From the IMG/VR virus record IMGVR_UViG_3300010397_000041, positions 1 to 64,000 of that record: a stretch of DNA of 64,000 bases. One strand, 5' to 3'. Each line of letters starts with the position of its first letter. Positions within the stretch are counted from its first letter, which is position 1. Below are positions 53,471 through 61,706 of the stretch, piece after piece. Position numbers and translations under genes: made by a program. The notes under the pieces are model-generated. The model had not been told where the DNA came from. It saw nothing but the letters and a program-made list of their open reading frames with translations, and did no database searches. The stretch is from a virus.

Positions 53471-55643
53471 CAGCCTTCGCCAGCTCGGCTACGGCCGCTT
53501 TGGCTCTCAGGGCGGCGAGCCCCGGCTGGTTGTCCTGCACCATGACGTTCAGTTCGCGGGCCAGCTGCTCCGGCACTGCAGTGAACGTGAACGCGCGGGA
53601 CCTGCCACCCGACTTCTCCAACCGGGTTGCGTAGCGGGCGAACGCACCCAGCTCGGCCGCGACCGCCTTCGCCTCGTCCTTCGGACGGTGCGGAAAGCCA
53701 TCCTCGGCCAGCCCGTAGGCCAGACAGCCCGGCTCGCCGTCCGTGGGGACGAACCGGTGCTGGATGTCCTGGGCGTCGCCGGCGGTGCCGTCGATGCCCT
53801 GCGCCTGGCGGGCCGCCTCGCCAGCCTCCTGGAAGGCCTGCGTGGTGGCGGTCTTGGCTACGGCCGTCTTCTGGCCCGAGCCGTCCGAGGCGGACGCCGG
53901 CTTGGGCGGCGCAGCTTCCTCGCCGGCGTCGGAATCGTCGCCGGAGTCGTCGTCGGATTCTTCGGACTCGTCGGCCTGCTTCCCGCGGGCCGGTCGCTGC
54001 GCGGGCGCGGCTTGGAAACCCGCGACGGCGGCCTGCGAGCCGGCCCTCGCCGCGGCCCCCTGCGCCTCCTGGATCGCCTTCTGGCCGTCGAGGAACAGGA
54101 CGCCGCGGCCGTAGGCGACGAACGGCTCGTCGGCTTCTTCGATCGGCAGCGGCGGCAGGCCCATCTCGTCGCGGGCCTCGTTCAGCGTCCGCCGGCCGCC
54201 TTTGACCTGCGTGTCCAGCACCGCATCGGCCGATGCCTGGTCTTCTTCCTCGAGGCCGAGGAATTTGAACTCGACGGCGGGGTGGACACCGAGGTAGCGG
54301 TGGTTGATGTCGTTGAAGATCGCGGCGAGCCATTTGCACCACGGGTGGATCAGCTTGCGGTACTGGATGTTCTCCTGGCCCTCGTGGTAGCTGCTGCCCC
54401 CCAGGCCGCCGGACTCGATGAAGCCGATCTCCGCCGGGGTGACACCGAACGCGGCGGCGATCAGCTTGACCAGGAACAGGTCGTACTCGGGCTTGTACTT
54501 CTGCGCGTTGTCCGTGAAGGTTGCCAGCTTGCCGCCGGGCAGGCCGATCTGGATCCGCTGCCGTTCGGAAAGGTTCCCCGACAGCGTGTTGTTGATCTCG
54601 GCGCGCCAGCGGCGGACCTCGGCCGGGGTCATACCCTTCGCCGACTCAGGGACCTCGAGGAACGCCATCGGCAGCGACGAGGCGTCGAACTCCTGGGTCA
54701 GCCAGTCGGCGCGTTTCAACCACAGGTTGATCTCGATCAAGGCTTTTTCGACGGGGCTGATGCCGTAGGGCGAGATGGTACGGACCTCGCGGCGGCAGTA
54801 AATCAGCTCGTCGGCGGTCAGCCCGCCGTCGATCGTGCCGTCCTTCCCGATCGCCGCGGTGAACTCGCCACGAGGGAAGCCGTACATGATCTGCTGGAAC
54901 GCGGGATCGGGCGGCAACGGCCGCCGGCCGCGGTTGTCCAGAAGCGGCTTCACGAACTCGCCTGCGATGATCTCGCAGGCCAGGTCGTTGCCGTACGACC
55001 AGCGCGGATTGATCGCCAGCGCGTCGAGGACCAACGACTCTTCGAGCGCCATCCCGAGCCAGTCGACGAAGTTGTAGCCGCCGAACCGGTCGGGCCGCTT
55101 CCAGAACGCACGCGCCTTCGCGATGTCCGGTGCGAGCTTCTCCCGCAGCGCCGACTTCGCCTGGACCTTGCGGATCCCGTCGAGTTCCATCGCGGTGGTG
55201 ACGGCATCCTCGGACACGGTGGTCGCCCAGTCGAGCCCGCAGATCTCCGATTTGATCAGGGAGATGCAGTAGCGGACGATCCCGACGTCGGCTGCCTTCC
55301 GCAGCGTCTCGAACGGCACATGCCGCCGTTCACCGCCGGGGACGTTCCAGCCGACCGGATATTCCCAAACCCTGGGGTCCGTGCGGCCGTCGGGGCGAAG
55401 CGGGTCGATCGCGTACGGCCCGGGCGGGGTGAGCGGGCCGAACGGAGCCGTGTAAGGAAGTTCGCGGGGCAGCGGCTCGTAGGCGCCGATCGCCACACCC
55501 GACTGCACCGCGCCCGCCGCGGCCGCGGCCGCCTGCGCGGACATGTCCCGGGTCTGACCGCCGGCGGCACGGGCCGCCGCCGCGTACGACGCCTTGTCGA
55601 GCTGGCGGCGCTTACGGTTGCGGGCACGGCTGCGAGACGACAC
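53334..55643 (-). CDS. Portal protein
   Basis: GTG at 55643 with GAGGTGG upstream (769 aa); an open frame to 55805 is unsupported. Features of the HK97-type portal core: NLAKADWLTQEFDASSL-type helices, AEVRRWRAEINNTLSGNLSE, LVKLIAAAFGVTPAEIGFIE, SSYHEGQENIQYRKLIHPWC and the wing/clip part TLNEARDEMGLPPLPIEEAD. The C-terminal part (ELGAFARYATRLEKSGGRSR; ELNVMVQDNQPGLAALRAKA) is the extension known in actinophage portals. After the G6 run the frame has poor codon bias. A dodecamer forms the DNA channel at the head vertex. Confidence 0.85.
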   Translation of the reverse strand: MSSRSRARNRKRRQLDKASYAAAARAAGGQTRDMSAQAAAAAAGAVQSGVAIGAYEPLPRELPYTAPFGPLTPPGPYAIDPLRPDGRTDPRVWEYPVGWNVPGGERRHVPFETLRKAADVGIVRYCISLIKSEICGLDWATTVSEDAVTTAMELDGIRKVQAKSALREKLAPDIAKARAFWKRPDRFGGYNFVDWLGMALEESLVLDALAINPRWSYGNDLACEIIAGEFVKPLLDNRGRRPLPPDPAFQQIMYGFPRGEFTAAIGKDGTIDGGLTADELIYCRREVRTISPYGISPVEKALIEINLWLKRADWLTQEFDASSLPMAFLEVPESAKGMTPAEVRRWRAEINNTLSGNLSERQRIQIGLPGGKLATFTDNAQKYKPEYDLFLVKLIAAAFGVTPAEIGFIESGGLGGSSYHEGQENIQYRKLIHPWCKWLAAIFNDINHRYLGVHPAVEFKFLGLEEEDQASADAVLDTQVKGGRRTLNEARDEMGLPPLPIEEADEPFVAYGRGVLFLDGQKAIQEAQGAAARAGSQAAVAGFQAAPAQRPARGKQADESEESDDDSGDDSDAGEEAAPPKPASASDGSGQKTAVAKTATTQAFQEAGEAARQAQGIDGTAGDAQDIQHRFVPTDGEPGCLAYGLAEDGFPHRPKDEAKAVAAELGAFARYATRLEKSGGRSRAFTFTAVPEQLARELNVMVQDNQPGLAALRAKAAVAELAKAGGGGGGRAASPRPDQGAGAVDRLPGARRAEPALRRAGIPGCQPTY

Positions 55644-55665
55644 GGGGCCACCTCGCGCGCCTTGG

Positions 55666-55848
55666 TTAGTCGTGCCGCGGACAGCCGCCCATGACCACCA
55701 GGCCGTAGGTCGGATGCCAGTGGCAGCCGCATCCCAGGCCGCGGCGAAGCCACACGTGGGCGATGAACAGGAAGCGCCGCGGGCCGGGCCTGTACCCGGC
55801 CTCACGCCAGAGGGGACGCATGAACCGGACGTAGCCGATCAAAGTCAC
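55666..55848 (-). CDS. Small His/Cys protein after terminase, 60 aa
   Basis: GTG at 55848 in a GTGA overlap with the terminase stop. Starts VTLIGYVRFMRPLWREAG; the C-terminal half has LGCGCHWHPTYGLVVMGGCP, with Cys and His that may bind zinc. Function unknown. Confidence 0.55.
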   Translation of the reverse strand: MTLIGYVRFMRPLWREAGYRPGPRRFLFIAHVWLRRGLGCGCHWHPTYGLVVMGGCPRHD

Positions 55849-57479
55849 AGGGTCCGCCTCCAACCCTGCGCGGATTCGCCCCCGCCGAACCAGGCCGACA
55901 TGTCGACCGCCGCAGGCTCCCGCGCTTCGGGCGGCGGCTGCTGGTGCGCGTTGGCGTCGGATTCGGCGATCAGCTGGTCCATGAAGCTGGCGAAATCACC
56001 CCGCAGATCCACGAAGGCGAGGATGAGCGCGTCGGCGTTGTCGGGCGACCGGCCGAGCCGCTCCCGTTGATCGTCCTTCGGCTCGACCTGGATCTGCCCG
56101 CGGCTGTTCGGATGCCACTTCGCGGTCAGCAGCTGATTGCAGGCGTCGTCAGGATTCTCCGCGCCCGACTGCCACACACCGTCAGCGTTGTAGACGGCCG
56201 GGGAGAGGTCCCACGCCTGCTGCTCGGACTGGAGCCGGCCAACCTCCCACCAGATCTCCGACCGCAGGTTCGCGAACCGCTTCGAGTCGGTTGCCTGCTG
56301 GCCGACGTTCACCCCGGTCACCGTCGCCGTGTGGGTGCCGTCGCCGCGGAGCTCCTTCAGCCGGTCGGCTACGCCGGCGCCGATACCGATGCTGTCGACG
56401 TTGACGGCCGTCGCCCCGGTGATCTCAATCGCTTTGAGGACCAGGCGGACGACGGACATGGTGTCGTCGTCGCGGTCCCGCCACTCCCGGCCGACCATCC
56501 GGCCGCGCCGCTCCCGGATCACAGTCTCATCGCCGCCGCCACCGACGTCGACACCGAGGACAACCGGGGTGAGCTCGTCCGGGGTGTACTCGCGGTCGGT
56601 GGGCTGCCGGCACTTCGCCAGGTCAGAGGAGCGCACGACCTGATCGGAGGCGTCCAGCGGGAACTCGCCGAGAACCTTCTCGAACCAGAGCGGAGAGCCC
56701 TCACCCCAGTCGGCGCGCTTCTCCTCCACCCACGTCTTCGAGACCAGCGCGCGGCGCAGCAGATCCGGGACCCGTTCGCCGGTCAGGTTCGGCGTGTCGA
56801 ACGCGGAGATGGTGATGACGTGCCAGCCCGAACCGGGACGGCAGACCTGCGCGAATTCGCTGGAAGGGTCGGCAGGGTTGCCGATCGCCAACAGGGCGCA
56901 GCCCTCGTTGGTCATGAGCGCGTCGGCGGCGGTCCACAGCCAGCCGGGGATCCCGCTCGCCTCGTCCAACGCAACCAGAACGCCGTCGGGGGCGTGGATG
57001 CCCTGAAAGGCGGTGCGGCCCTGCTCCGTGTCGGGCGGTTTCCGGCCGAAGCCGATCAGCTCTTTGCCGAGCTTCCACTCCGTGGTGAGCACCCGGCCGG
57101 GTAGGGGCGTGCCACGTTCCGCGGCGACCGCCGCGGCCTGGCCGATGTAGCGCCACAGGATCGCCTGGACCTGGGCAGCCGACGGCGCGGTCGTGACCGC
57201 GAACGCCTGACCGGGAGTCCGGGTCGCAAGCCAGTGGGCCACGACCCGAGAGGCAGTGTGGGACTTTCCGCAGCCGTGTGCCGACTTGACCGCGACCTTA
57301 CGGTGCCTGGTCAGCGCGGTGACGATCTCAACCTGCTTGGACCACAGATGCTCGCCGAGCACGTCCGACACCCACAGCGCGGGGTCGGTGCGGTACTGCT
57401 GCTGGCGGGCCTCGCTGTCGAGCCGGTCGAGAGCGGCGAGCAGGTTGGATGACAGCCGGTCGGGCAGCGCTACCACCAT
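55845..57479 (-). CDS. terL: Terminase large subunit
   Basis: 544 aa, ATG 57479. ATPase: Walker A VKSAHGCGKSHTAS (about residues 64-76), Walker B VLVALDEAS (D172, E173) and a downstream AIGNPAD. Nuclease domain: LGVDVGGGGDET (D311) and AVNVDSIGIGAG (D362) with DNADALIL near residue 505 completing the acidic RNase H-like triad. It packages DNA into the prohead and cuts it. Small subunit and portal genes flank it. Confidence 0.92.
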   Translation of the reverse strand: MVVALPDRLSSNLLAALDRLDSEARQQQYRTDPALWVSDVLGEHLWSKQVEIVTALTRHRKVAVKSAHGCGKSHTASRVVAHWLATRTPGQAFAVTTAPSAAQVQAILWRYIGQAAAVAAERGTPLPGRVLTTEWKLGKELIGFGRKPPDTEQGRTAFQGIHAPDGVLVALDEASGIPGWLWTAADALMTNEGCALLAIGNPADPSSEFAQVCRPGSGWHVITISAFDTPNLTGERVPDLLRRALVSKTWVEEKRADWGEGSPLWFEKVLGEFPLDASDQVVRSSDLAKCRQPTDREYTPDELTPVVLGVDVGGGGDETVIRERRGRMVGREWRDRDDDTMSVVRLVLKAIEITGATAVNVDSIGIGAGVADRLKELRGDGTHTATVTGVNVGQQATDSKRFANLRSEIWWEVGRLQSEQQAWDLSPAVYNADGVWQSGAENPDDACNQLLTAKWHPNSRGQIQVEPKDDQRERLGRSPDNADALILAFVDLRGDFASFMDQLIAESDANAHQQPPPEAREPAAVDMSAWFGGGESAQGWRRTL

Positions 57480-57545
57480 CGGTCACGCTCCGTCGACCAC
57501 AACCGCCATCCGTGATCTTAATCCAGGGGTTATGGCTACGAAGCG

Positions 57546-58109
57546 TCACGCCGCTGTGAGATGCCGGCGCGCGGACTCGATGAACGCCTGCCGCTGCTCC
57601 GGCGACATGCCGATCTGCGGGTCGTTGAGCACGGCACGCAGGAAATCCTCGAGGAGGCTCGTTTCCCGCTCGGCCATCTGGACTCGCCGTTCCTCGATGC
57701 CGGCGGCGAGCGCCAGCCGGGCGAAGTTCGCCGCCCGGTCGCGCTCCTCGGACTCCAGCTGCGCGAGGCCGCGGATGTACTCGCCCTGCGCGCCACCCTC
57801 GCCGAACGCGACACCGACGGTCGCCTTCTCCAGTCCCAGCTCTTCGACCTTCTCCTGCAGCTCGGCGGCGTAGACGTTGGCGCGGCGTGCGGCCTGGGAC
57901 AGCAGACGCAGGAGCGTCTCCCCGGGGTCGACTTTTTCGTCGGTGATACCCCAGTCGGCGAGTTCGGCGCGGACAGCGGCTTTGTTGGCGACTTGCGGCG
58001 CTGCGGCGCCGTGTTTCCAGCAGACGGTGGCACCTTTGACGGCCCACTGGGTGCAGCGCTTCTTCGTGGATTTCGCGATCGCAATGCATTTGCGTCGTTG
58101 CACTGCCAT
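57546..58109 (-). CDS. Terminase small subunit (probable)
   Basis: 187 aa from ATG 58109; an in-frame TTG at 58121 is possible. The N-terminal zinc-knuckle-like CIAIAKSTKKRCTQWAVKGA then VCWKHGAAAPQV is a known opening of actinophage small terminases. The rest is helical: ALLRLLSQAARRANVYAAEL-type helices and a terminal helix with MAERETSLLEDFLRAVLNDP. Directly upstream of terL. Role: binds the packaging site and recruits TerL. Confidence 0.75.
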   Translation of the reverse strand: MAVQRRKCIAIAKSTKKRCTQWAVKGATVCWKHGAAAPQVANKAAVRAELADWGITDEKVDPGETLLRLLSQAARRANVYAAELQEKVEELGLEKATVGVAFGEGGAQGEYIRGLAQLESEERDRAANFARLALAAGIEERRVQMAERETSLLEDFLRAVLNDPQIGMSPEQRQAFIESARRHLTAA

Positions 58110-58179
58110 GGGGTTGTCCAACGTTCTGTGGGTCGGTCGGTCGGCTGGCTGCCGGGAGAGGTCGAAGTTCCCGGCGGTG

Positions 58180-58341
58180 CTACTGGCAGGCGGCGCGGTG
58201 GGCGTCGATCTGTCGGCGTACCGCGGCCGTGTCGAGCTCGGCCGACAGTGCCACTTGCGTGCCGCGCGGCGGGCCCCAGGTCACTGGGATGTTCACAGTG
58301 ACGGTGTGGCCGCAGTCGAGATGCAGGTCGAGGTCGAGCAC
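58180..58341 (-). CDS. Small protein, 53 aa
   Basis: GTG at 58341 to TAG at 58180-58182. Product begins MLDLDLHLDCGHTVTVNIPV and ends AAVRRQIDAHRAACQ. Codon GC bias is strong and it fills the gap between neighbours. Two Cys and His suggest metal binding. Function unknown. Confidence 0.5.
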   Translation of the reverse strand: MLDLDLHLDCGHTVTVNIPVTWGPPRGTQVALSAELDTAAVRRQIDAHRAACQ

Positions 58342-58372
58342 GGCGGGCAGAGCGACCCTGCGGGATGCCTGC

Positions 58373-58642
58373 CTACTCGACGTCGTTGGCGGCGCGGGGG
58401 CCGTCGGCCAGCCGCTTGTACTTCTCGGCGGTCGTGTGGCCGTCCCAGTCGTTCGGCTTGACCTTCAGCGAGTCCGGGAACAGTTCGACGTCGGCTTGGG
58501 CTATGTGCCAGCACATCTGCCCACCCGGTCCGTGGATGCAGATCACCGGCCAGTCGGGTTCGTCCGGATCGACGGCCCAGTGGGCGTCGTACAGCCGGGC
58601 GAGATGGGCGACGAGGTAGGCACGCTCGCGGTAAATGTCCAC
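58373..58642 (-). CDS. Conserved-looking phage protein, 89 aa
   Basis: GTG start. Begins MDIYRERAYLVAHLARLYDA, then VICIHGPGGQMCWHIAQADV and VKPNDWDGHTTAEKYKRLAD. The 'WDGHTTxEKYxRL' ending recalls small actinophage proteins. Function unknown. Confidence 0.65.
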   Translation of the reverse strand: MDIYRERAYLVAHLARLYDAHWAVDPDEPDWPVICIHGPGGQMCWHIAQADVELFPDSLKVKPNDWDGHTTAEKYKRLADGPRAANDVE

Positions 58643-58645
58643 GGG

Positions 58646-58861
58646 TCAGTCCAGATCGTGGGAGGCGGCGCTGGGGGCGAGATGCGCGAGCGGCGCCAGG
58701 TCGGCGAAGCGCCACAGCGACGGGATGCGCTGGTGGCCGCGTACTACAGGTTTGATGCCCTCTCGGGCCAGCAGCTTGTGTGTAGCGCGGCAGCGGTTCG
58801 CCGTCGACCGGCCGAGCCAGGCTGTGATCTCCCAGATATCAACAAGCCCGGTAGGCCGCAT
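58646..58861 (-). CDS. Small HTH protein, 71 aa
   Basis: ATG 58861. VDIWEITAWLGRSTANRCRA then THKLLAREGIKPVVRGHQRI forms a helix-turn-helix with a following wing (LWRFADL), like MerR/excisionase-type DNA-binding proteins. May regulate the early genes or assist terminase. The target is unknown. Confidence 0.65.
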   Translation of the reverse strand: MRPTGLVDIWEITAWLGRSTANRCRATHKLLAREGIKPVVRGHQRIPSLWRFADLAPLAHLAPSAASHDLD

Positions 58862-58904
58862 GGCGACCTCCGGGCAATCTCGTGGCTCCCTGCCATTATG
58901 CGCC

Positions 58905-59150
58905 CTACGCTGTCGACTGCAAGCATGCGGTTGATCGCGGCGCTTCGCGGCGGCAGCGGGAGCACAGGTGCCGGGCCCGTCGTCGGACCATGACCGCGCA
59001 GTCGTCGAGTTGCGCGCCGCAAACGGTGACCACGGGGCCGATAGGAATCGTGTTCCAGCCGGCCGGTTCGGGTGGCGGGTCGGCGATCAGGGTGAGGTGT
59101 AGCTGCTGCTCGAGGCGGCCGCGGAGCACGGCCCGAAGCTGGTCAGGCAT
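58905..59150 (-). CDS. Zinc-ribbon protein, copy D of duplicated module, 81 aa
   Basis: ATG at 59150 overlaps the upstream stop by eight bases. The C-terminal half, GPVVTVCGAQLDDCAVMVRR followed by HLCSRCRREA, has four cysteines in zinc-ribbon spacing. It corresponds to VGPVRTACGIGIPSAVLTRR / ACSRCRRETA in the gene at 59405, so it is a truncated relative. Confidence 0.6.
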   Translation of the reverse strand: MPDQLRAVLRGRLEQQLHLTLIADPPPEPAGWNTIPIGPVVTVCGAQLDDCAVMVRRRARHLCSRCRREAPRSTACLQSTA

Positions 59151-59412
59151 CGTCGCCGAGTAGTGCGGCCAGCTTCCCGTGGGCCACCGAGGTTTCCAAC
59201 GGTACGACCGCCCTGCCCGCGAGGATCGCCTTGCCGAGGGAAACCGCAAACTCGCGGGCTGCGACCTCGACAGCGAGGAGCTGGCCGAGCCATCCGTACT
59301 CCGGGCCGATGGCGTGGTCGGACAGCTCCTGGAGCCATTCCGCGCCTGGCCGTCGGTGGTCGCGTTCTCCGGGCATGCCGCACAGCTCGTACCAGTCCCC
59401 GCTGTCACCCAT
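59143..59412 (-). CDS. Helical acidic protein, copy C of duplicated module, 89 aa
   Basis: ATG at 59412 overlaps the upstream stop. The segment IGPEYGWLGQLLAVEVAARE matches VGAEYGPYGRLLAIEAAARE in the gene at 59956-60430, and the ending HGKLAALLGD matches HEKLAVLLGE. It is a paralogue lacking the long tail of that gene. Function unknown. Confidence 0.6.
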   Translation of the reverse strand: MGDSGDWYELCGMPGERDHRRPGAEWLQELSDHAIGPEYGWLGQLLAVEVAAREFAVSLGKAILAGRAVVPLETSVAHGKLAALLGDDA

Positions 59413-59959
59413 CGAGGGGGCCTGCCCTCTTCCCGGCGCTCGGCTGTGCAGCACGGAGCATCGCCAGGAACTCGCCGCGGGTCTCGGCGCCGTGCGTGTT
59501 CCGGCCGTGCAGCCACAGCGCGTTCTCGACTCGCCGCTCGTAGAGCAGGTCGACGGCGCCCGGCAGGCCAAGCTCTGCGGCGTACGACGCGAGGTTGGGG
59601 GGATGTTCGTACTCCCAGCCGCACAGCGGGCAGATCGACACGGTCGCGCCTGGCCGGTGCCGGTGGATCTGACCCGGCATGCCGGCGGTCTCACGGCGGC
59701 AGCGGGAGCATGCGCCCTTGGATCGGCGGCGGGTCAACACCGCGGAGGGGATCCCGATGCCGCAGGCGGTGCGGACCGGGCCGACCGCGCGGTCCCGGTT
59801 GGCGATCAGGATGTCCGAGGGCCAGCGAGGATTGGGATCGTCCATGTTGGCCGGGGCTTTCGCGGCCAGGTGGGCTGACAGCCAGGTGAGGTGGATCTGT
59901 CGGCGACGGTCGGCCGCGTACGGCCGGCAGACCGCGCGCAGGACGAGGAGTTCGCTCAC
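59405..59959 (-). CDS. Zinc-ribbon protein, copy B of duplicated module, 184 aa
   Basis: GTG 59959 overlapping the upstream TGA. Two Cys clusters: ACGIGIP ... GACSRCRRETAG (about residues 75-100) and ICPLCGWEYEHP (about 115). The C-terminal half is helical (SYAAELGLPGAVDLLYERRV). Related to the gene at 58905 in its first cluster. May act in nucleic-acid binding during early infection; unknown. Confidence 0.6.
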   Translation of the reverse strand: MSELLVLRAVCRPYAADRRRQIHLTWLSAHLAAKAPANMDDPNPRWPSDILIANRDRAVGPVRTACGIGIPSAVLTRRRSKGACSRCRRETAGMPGQIHRHRPGATVSICPLCGWEYEHPPNLASYAAELGLPGAVDLLYERRVENALWLHGRNTHGAETRGEFLAMLRAAQPSAGKRAGPLDG

Positions 59960-60430
59960 CCGTTTCTCCCGGTGCCCCTGCAGCGGTCGACGCAGTCCGA
60001 CGACACATAGCAGCCGCCGTCGAGGTCGAAGCTGGACGGCGGGGCGATCCAGCAGGGGTGACGGCGGACACGCAGGATCGAAGTCGGGTGCGTCTGAGGA
60101 TTGCGCGGGCTGGGCGTGCGCCTCGCCGAGCAGTACGGCGAGCTTCTCGTGGGCCTCGGCCAGCCGTTCGTGCAGCTTCTCGCCGTCAGCCCCAGCGTGG
60201 GTGTCGATCTCCCAGGCGGACCAGTACGGGGAGACCGTCTCATCGTCCACTAGGGGAGCGACCGCGGCGGCCAGCTCGCGTGCTGCGGCCTCGATGGCGA
60301 GCAGTCGGCCATAGGGCCCGTACTCGGCTCCAACGAGATGGTCTTCCGCGAAGTGCTCGACGTCGTCCTCGGCGAAGTGGGATCGGGGAAACCAGTCCCG
60401 GCAGAGCGCACACGACTCGCCCTTGACCAT
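59956..60430 (-). CDS. Acidic zinc-site protein, copy A of duplicated module, frameshifted
   Basis: ATG 60430. Residues 1-100 are clear: MVKGESCALCRDWFPRSHFA, then VGAEYGPYGRLLAIEAAARE and DGEKLHERLAEAHEKLAVLL. Codon bias then moves to the +1 frame around the GGGG run at 60055-60058 (plus-strand view), continuing CPPSPCWIAPPSSFDLDGG and CYVSSDCVDRCRGTGRNG to the stop at 59956. Removing one G of that run restores one continuous protein of about 158 aa. I read this as a one-base assembly error. Confidence 0.6.
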
Positions 60431-60433
60431 CGC

Positions 60434-60850
60434 TCAATTCCCCGTTCGCAGACGCAGCCACCGGGCCCGGTAGTCCGGGTGGTGTTCCCAGATCTTCATG
60501 GCGGTCCGTACGTCCATGCAGGGGTAGGCGGCCCATTCGCAGCCACGGCAGCGGACCCAGATTTCGTCGTCGTCGTGGACAGCGCCCGGCCCGTGTGGAC
60601 GCAGGATCGTCGCGAGGGCCTCGGTGACCTCCACATCAAGCTGGGCGGGGGTACGGGCGGTCAGCTCGGCGAGACGGGCTTCGAGGAAGGCGGCAAGGTC
60701 GGCCTTCTGAGCGGCGAAGCGGACCGCACGGGCCCGGGGCTGCGGGTAGCAGGCGTGCCAGGTTGCGCCGCCTTCCCGTGCCGCCGCGGCGTCGGCGATA
60801 CGCACCAGCTCGTCGCAGCGGGCGACGATCGCGGCGCGAAGGTCAGGCAC
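60434..60850 (-). CDS. Hypothetical protein with Cys pair, 138 aa
   Basis: GTG 60850 overlapping the upstream stop. Helical first half (RAAIVARCDELVRIADAAAA; ADLAAFLEARLAELTARTPA), then VRCRGCEWAAYPCMDVRTAM and IWEHHPDYRARW, a CxxC...C...HH arrangement that suggests zinc binding. Function unknown. Confidence 0.6.
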   Translation of the reverse strand: MPDLRAAIVARCDELVRIADAAAAREGGATWHACYPQPRARAVRFAAQKADLAAFLEARLAELTARTPAQLDVEVTEALATILRPHGPGAVHDDDEIWVRCRGCEWAAYPCMDVRTAMKIWEHHPDYRARWLRLRTGN

Positions 60851-61259
60851 GACGCCGCCCCTCGAACCCCGCGACCACCCGGGCAACGTTCGCGTCGATC
60901 ACGGCCCGCGTCTCGGCGACACGCGCCAGGTCCGGCGGTGGCACCTCGACGCCCAGCGCGGCGTGGATCTCCTGCCACAGGCCAGACTCCGTCAGGTCGA
61001 TGCCGACCTGTTCCCACGGTGTCGGGCCGACGAGCGCCGTCCAACGGGCGATGCGGAGCACCGCCGAGTCACAGCCCATCGACCACACCCCGTTGGCCGC
61101 CAGGTTTCGGGCCGCGGACAGGTCGTGCCACAGGCAGATCAGTTCGGTCCGGGCGGCTTCTTCCCAGCCGGATGGTTCGTCCGCGAGCTCGGCCAGCGCC
61201 CGGGCGGCGGAGGCGCGTGCCTCCCGCTGGGCGGCGGCCAGGCTGCCGGGCTCAGCCAT
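60843..61259 (-). CDS. Helical hypothetical protein, 138 aa
   Basis: ATG 61259. Helical throughout (AAQREARASAARALAELADE; WEEAARTELICLWHDLSAAR; NLAANGVWSMGCDSAVLRIA; ARVAETRAVIDANVARVVAG). Coupled on both sides. Function unknown. Confidence 0.6.
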   Translation of the reverse strand: MAEPGSLAAAQREARASAARALAELADEPSGWEEAARTELICLWHDLSAARNLAANGVWSMGCDSAVLRIARWTALVGPTPWEQVGIDLTESGLWQEIHAALGVEVPPPDLARVAETRAVIDANVARVVAGFEGRRRA

Positions 61260-61605
61260 CGGTGTTCACCTCCAGCCGGGCCGCGGCATCGGCCATCGGC
61301 TCACACGGCCACGAATCCACCCAGGCGTATCGGGCGCGTCGGCGACCTGCTTGGCGATCGCGGTCAGGGCCTTCGCGATGCTGCGCGCCGTTCGGCGGTT
61401 GAATCCGGCGGCGATGCGCATGGCGGCGAGGACAGCGGCGTCGGGGAGGTCTTCGGCTTCGGCGGTGAGCACCGGGTCGACGCGGCCGAGGACCTCGAAG
61501 TCGCCTCGGCAGCCGCAGGGGGATGTCGGCGGCCTTCCGCACTCGGGCCGGGTTCCCGTCGGCGATCCAGGCGGCGAGCGGCGCGCCGAGCGTCGGAGTG
61601 TTCAC
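61252..61605 (-). CDS. Hypothetical protein split by two homopolymer shifts, 117 aa
   Basis: GTG 61605 starts VNTPTLGAPLAAWIADGNPA in one frame. Codon bias then moves to a second frame at the G5 run 61518-61522, giving CGCRGDFEVLGRVDPVLTAE and IAAGFNRRTARSIAKALTAI, and returns to the first at GGG 61332-61334 for YAWVDSWPCEPMADAAARL. One base removed at the first run and one added at the second gives a single protein of about 117 aa. Two compensating real shifts are much less likely. Confidence 0.6.
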   Translation of the reverse strand: MNTPTLGAPLAAWIADGNPARVRKAADIPLRLPRRLRGPRPRRPGAHRRSRRPPRRRCPRRHAHRRRIQPPNGAQHREGPDRDRQAGRRRARYAWVDSWPCEPMADAAARLEVNTDG

Positions 61606-61706
61606 CGCTGCCACCGGTCCCGCTCGAAGTAGACGCCGAGGGTGAAGCCGAGCAGACCGGAGGCGAGGGCGGCCAGCACGATGATCAGGATGGTGCTCGC
61701 GGTCAT
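61602..61706 (-). CDS. Single-helix membrane peptide, 34 aa
   Basis: ATG 61706 to TGA 61602-61604. Product begins MTASTILIIVLAALASGLLG and ends YFERDRWQR, one membrane helix with a basic tail. GTGA/ATGA overlaps on both sides support translation. Such micro-proteins in early phage operons are common; function unknown. Confidence 0.55.
   Translation of the reverse strand: MTASTILIIVLAALASGLLGFTLGVYFERDRWQR

Noticed and set aside
53688-55694. 668-codon plus-strand open frame over the portal gene
   Set aside because: It is antisense to a clear portal; its codon pattern mirrors the third-position bias of the real gene. High GC removes stop codons from antisense frames.
55643-55805. Longer N-terminus for the portal
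   Set aside because: The extension lacks codon bias, while the GTG at 55643 has GAGGTGG at proper distance.
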